This document shows positions 32,949 to 35,464 of a stretch of 35,464 bases of DNA, in pieces. The stretch lies in the NCBI GenBank assembly GCA_001775255.1, contig MFCJ01000073.1:1-35464 (forward strand), read 5' to 3'. A program made the translations under genes and the position numbers. This DNA is from Candidatus Dadabacteria bacterium RIFCSPHIGHO2_12_FULL_53_21. Lineage in GTDB: Bacteria > Desulfobacterota_D > UBA1144 > Nemesobacterales > UBA2774. Under the pieces are notes generated by a model that saw only the letters and a program-made list of their open reading frames with translations, did not search any database and was not told where the DNA came from. The stretch's first letter is position 1, and the number at the start of each line of letters is the position of its first letter.

Positions 32949-33242
32949 ATGGGTCAGGAAAACCTTGGGCAGGATTTGGAAGCACTCCGGGAAGACGTTA
33001 CCAAACTGAGGTCCGATCTGTCACAGCTCGCAAAGTCTCTGCTCGATAAAGGGAAGATCGAGACGGATACGGCCAAGGACAGGGTGATGGAGGAGCTTAT
33101 GTCGAACCTCCGCTCGGCGCGCGATAAAAGCAACGAGACGGTCGAGACAGTCGAGCATAAAATCCAGGAAAAGCCTTTAATGAGCCTCCTTATCGCTTTT
33201 CTCGTAGGGCTTGTTCTGGGAAAACTTTTCGAGAGAAGGTAG
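32949..33242 (+). CDS. DUF883/YqjD-like membrane-anchored protein
   Basis: A 97-residue protein with a long amphipathic, coiled-coil-prone helix (LEALREDVTKLRSDLSQLAK onward) and a single C-terminal hydrophobic segment (about 77-94, MSLLIAFLVGLVLGKLF) ending in basic residues. This is the layout of the DUF883/ElaB/YqjD family, whose E. coli members bind ribosomes at the inner membrane in stationary phase. The ATG at 32949 is preferred over GTG at 32940 because GGAAGG lies about 8 bases upstream. The next gene starts 11 bases downstream; together they resemble the E. coli yqjD-yqjE pair. Confidence 0.85.
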   Translation: MGQENLGQDLEALREDVTKLRSDLSQLAKSLLDKGKIETDTAKDRVMEELMSNLRSARDKSNETVETVEHKIQEKPLMSLLIAFLVGLVLGKLFERR

Positions 33243-33253
33243 GTTCCCGCGAT

Positions 33254-33724
33254 TTGAAGGACATAATAAATATAATTTTAAGCTCGGTTAAACCGGATTA
33301 CAGGGCCCTGAGGTCGATACTCTTCAGAGCGCTCGTTGTCCTGCTTGTCCTCTGCGTATCGTCCGTGATAGCCGTAATCGGGCTCGGTTTTTTTGTATGG
33401 TCTCTATACCTCTACCTTGAGACCCTGTTTAGTCCCTATTGGGCAGCGCTCTTGAGCGGGGCGGGGGCAATAGCGCTCGCGGCGGCGATCGTATTGGTCG
33501 CGCTTTTGTTTACAGGTTTTTTCAAGAAGTCGGGGAGAGTCAAACCAAAACCCGAACATGCGGGTACCGGCTTCTCATCCGATCCCATGGGGCTTGGCTA
33601 CAAGTATCCCCTCGAATCGGGCCTTACTGCTGCAATTGCGGGATTCATAGTCGGCTCATCGGCCGATGCGCCCAAGACACTGACGGAATTCATGACGCTG
33701 CTTAAAGAGAGCGGGCTGAAATAG
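33254..33724 (+). CDS. Phage-holin-superfamily / YqjE-like membrane protein
   Basis: A 156-residue protein with two close transmembrane helices at about 24-52 and 59-90, and a third weaker hydrophobic segment near 120-138. The first two helices and their spacing match the YqjE-like Phage_holin_3_6 superfamily, which despite the name is chromosomal and accompanies DUF883 genes. The start is a TTG at 33254, with AGGTAGG about 10 bases upstream. It is a likely two-gene operon with the DUF883-like gene. No lysis genes or phage genes are nearby, so a phage role is not supported. Its molecular function is not known. Confidence 0.8.
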   Translation: MKDIINIILSSVKPDYRALRSILFRALVVLLVLCVSSVIAVIGLGFFVWSLYLYLETLFSPYWAALLSGAGAIALAAAIVLVALLFTGFFKKSGRVKPKPEHAGTGFSSDPMGLGYKYPLESGLTAAIAGFIVGSSADAPKTLTEFMTLLKESGLK

Positions 33725-33748
33725 CACCCTCTATCCGCTGATTTTCAT

Positions 33749-34441
33749 TTATCCCTGCCTGCATTCTTCTACAAACGATTCGAATATACGGTCGGCTAAT
33801 TCCGATTGTTCGCGCTCGGGGTGCCATTGTATCCCCACTATGTACCGGGGCTCCCGGGACTCGATCCCTTCCACGATCCCGTCGGGGGCCGTTGCCGAGA
33901 CCCTTAAGCCCCTCCCTATCTCTTTCACCGCCTGATGGTGGTAGCTATTTACATGAAATTTGCTCGATCCGGACATTTTATGGAGCAGCGTGCCGTCTTC
34001 TATGAGTATATCGTGAACGGCCCCTTTTTCGTGCGGCATCGCGTCGGGCAGGAAGGAGGAGATGTCCTGGTAGAGGGACCCGCCGAAGAAGACATTAAGG
34101 AGCTGCATCCCGCCGCATATGCCGAGGACGGGGATCCTTCTCTCGCTGGATTCTTTTAACACGATGAACTCGGTCTCCGTCCTTTCGATGCTCATGGGTC
34201 TCAGCTTCGGATGAGGCTCCTCGTTATAGAATTTGGGGTCCATGTCCCTCGACCCCGGAAGCAGCAGGCCGTCAATACGGGAAACGGTTTCCTTTAGGAG
34301 CCCGGGGCTTTCCGGTATCGATGGTATCAGTATCGGGATCCCCCCGGCCTTAGCCACTGCGCGGGCATACGCGTCCTCTATGACGAAACTGCCGTCCTTG
34401 ATGTCGGTCGTTATGCCTATTACGGGTCTCTTACGGTCCAT
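33749..34441 (-). CDS. Class I glutamine amidotransferase-like hydrolase (peptidase C26, PuuD-like)
   Basis: A 230-residue hydrolase of the gamma-glutamyl-gamma-aminobutyrate hydrolase family. The catalytic triad is visible as Cys109 (PVLGICGGMQLLN), and His and Glu in GIQWHPEREQ, with the LLLPGSRDMDP segment typical of the family. It cleaves gamma-glutamyl amides in polyamine catabolism in E. coli (PuuD). No other puu genes are here, so the substrate is uncertain. It is a single minus-strand gene, convergent with the holin-like gene and divergent from the membrane protein at 34593. Confidence 0.9.
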   Translation of the reverse strand: MDRKRPVIGITTDIKDGSFVIEDAYARAVAKAGGIPILIPSIPESPGLLKETVSRIDGLLLPGSRDMDPKFYNEEPHPKLRPMSIERTETEFIVLKESSERRIPVLGICGGMQLLNVFFGGSLYQDISSFLPDAMPHEKGAVHDILIEDGTLLHKMSGSSKFHVNSYHHQAVKEIGRGLRVSATAPDGIVEGIESREPRYIVGIQWHPEREQSELADRIFESFVEECRQG

Positions 34442-34592
34442 GCGTTCCCCGGAAATGACGAAACGTGTTTCGAGCTAAAGATATTTGTCCCGGCAAAAAA
34501 AGCAAGACCGCCTGAGCGGCGCCGGAAAATTTGTCTGTGGGAAATTCTTTTCTGCATTATTCTTATCTCCGGTATCCGGAGCGGCCTCGATA

Positions 34593-35096
34593 ATGTTGAA
34601 GGGCATATATTTCGTTTTGATCTCCACTCTTTCTGCGTTCCTGTTTTATGTTTTCTTCGGGACCGCGCTCGGATACGAGCGCCCGTTTTTCATCCTCCCG
34701 CTTTTTCCTGTCTTTCTGGGGATTCACGTAATTCTCAGTATCGTGGTTTATGCGGTGTCGTTACGCGGAGAATCGAGGAAAATGAGGGCGGGGATGGCCT
34801 CGAAGGTCAGGGGAACCGTTTTCATTCTTGTCTCCGCGCTTATACTGTCGGCCCTTTTTCCCGCAAGCTCCGTGGCCGGTCTCTATCCCGTCCGGATGGC
34901 GGCGTTCCACCTCCTCATACTATTCTACGCCGGCATATCTTTGGGGGCGGTGAGCCTTTCGGGGGCACTCTTCCTCTGGAGGAACGGGATTTACCTGTCC
35001 CTGCTCAACAAATATGTATTCACATTTGCGGTGCTTATATCCCTTGGTATATCTTTTATCACGGTGTATATGTTCGGGCTGCTGCCTGTCAGTTAA
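34593..35096 (+). CDS. Multi-pass membrane protein of unknown function
   Basis: A 167-residue integral membrane protein with about five predicted helices: near residues 4-26, 32-52, 71-91, 97-122 and 135-160. Loops are short and basic. The ATG at 34593 is chosen because the first hydrophobic helix follows at once; the frame extends upstream to 34485, but those codons read as non-membrane basic sequence. No family signature is recognisable. The lipoprotein gene begins 37 bases downstream on the same strand, so the two may be co-transcribed and act at the envelope. Confidence 0.7.
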   Translation: MLKGIYFVLISTLSAFLFYVFFGTALGYERPFFILPLFPVFLGIHVILSIVVYAVSLRGESRKMRAGMASKVRGTVFILVSALILSALFPASSVAGLYPVRMAAFHLLILFYAGISLGAVSLSGALFLWRNGIYLSLLNKYVFTFAVLISLGISFITVYMFGLLPVS

Positions 35097-35133
35097 ACTG
35101 ATGGTACTATGGCGGGAAGGAGAGTGTAAATAT

Positions 35134-35464
35134 ATGCGCAGGTTTTTGACGTTCGCGGCGTGCCTGCTTTTGATATCTGTCGCGGTTTCGGGCTGTGATG
35201 CGATAAAGGGCCTGTTCAACCCGTTTGCGGGTAAATGGAGGTCGGGGATGCTTGAGCTCGAGTTCGAAAACGACCGCACTTTTAAATTCGTCATAGGGAG
35301 CACGATATCGGTCAATCTCGGCGGAGAATACAGCTACGACGATAAAACGCTCGTCCTGAAATTCGACAAGGTGAGCGAAGTGAATTTCTTATACGAATTC
35401 AGCGGGGACAAGAAAACGCTTACACTCGTCCCCGAGACCGATTTCGACTACATTAAGACAAGGC
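35134..35464 (+). CDS. Putative lipoprotein (partial, C-terminus off window)
   Basis: An open frame from ATG at 35134 runs to the window end. It starts with a positively charged MRRF, a hydrophobic core, and a lipobox VSGC, with Cys23 as the expected lipidated residue; the signal peptide should be cut just before it. The mature part begins DAIKGLFNPFAGKW and continues as a beta-rich, charged sequence that resembles small lipocalin-like envelope proteins. GGAAGGAGAG lies about 8 bases upstream of the ATG. The protein is truncated by the window, so no further family assignment is possible. Confidence 0.85.
   Translation, partial: MRRFLTFAACLLLISVAVSGCDAIKGLFNPFAGKWRSGMLELEFENDRTFKFVIGSTISVNLGGEYSYDDKTLVLKFDKVSEVNFLYEFSGDKKTLTLVPETDFDYIKTR

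Noticed and set aside
33254..33724. Prophage remnant because of the holin-like protein
   Set aside because: No lysis, capsid or integrase gene is nearby. The DUF883 neighbour points to the chromosomal YqjD-YqjE type.

Overview
The window is a chromosomal stretch from a free-living Gram-negative bacterium. It contains an outer-membrane-type lipoprotein signal, an NADH dehydrogenase subunit, several sensor kinases, and a c-di-GMP riboswitch combined with a PilZ protein. The gene mix resembles deltaproteobacteria or a related uncultured lineage; this placement is an inference, since no rRNA or tRNA gene is present to confirm it. Base composition is moderately GC-rich and coding density is high. 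No insertion sequence, integrase, CRISPR array or tRNA was seen.

Layout. Bases 1-3468 hold a minus-strand housekeeping operon, glyA-nrdR-tatD, followed by pdxA, which is cut by the window start. A soluble PAS-GAF-PAS HisKA_2 kinase follows on the plus strand. Next is the minus-strand group prfB (with an intact programmed +1 frameshift), nadK, and a small nuclease-like protein. A class V aminotransferase and a sbcD-type nuclease gene lie on the plus strand. They meet a minus-strand block of a CDF metal exporter, two small unknown proteins, a REC-PAS-HK-REC hybrid, an 857-residue membrane histidine kinase, and a 919-residue PilZ / PLP acyltransferase / GNAT fusion. aroC and an HpnA/CerR-like reductase follow on the minus strand. 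After a small unknown plus-strand gene comes the minus-strand group nuoE-like, glycerate 2-kinase, metallophosphatase and dnaB. The right end is mainly plus strand: a TerB-like protein, a thiolase/FadJ pair, a VKOR-thioredoxin fusion, a DUF883/holin-like membrane pair, a class I amidotransferase (minus), a membrane protein, and a lipoprotein cut by the window end.

The most interesting system is at 12000-20205 on the minus strand. A sigma70-like promoter is followed by a recognisable GEMM-I (c-di-GMP-I) riboswitch. Downstream is one polypeptide that joins a PilZ domain with intact c-di-GMP motifs, an alpha-oxoamine synthase domain (serine palmitoyltransferase/CqsA/LqsA family) and a C-terminal GNAT-type acyltransferase region. 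The next two genes are a multi-pass histidine kinase with a PDZ-like domain and a receiver/kinase hybrid, tightly coupled to it. c-di-GMP therefore appears to act on both the RNA and the protein of one lipid- or signal-synthesising enzyme. The enzyme could make a ceramide-like lipid (a CerR-like reductase gene lies just upstream) or a CAI-1/LAI-1-like ketone signal read by the adjacent kinases.

A second unusual region is the thiolase/FadJ pair at 28422-31873. Both proteins keep their full fold and length but lack several residues that are normally catalytic, so they may be a repurposed or inactive beta-oxidation complex.
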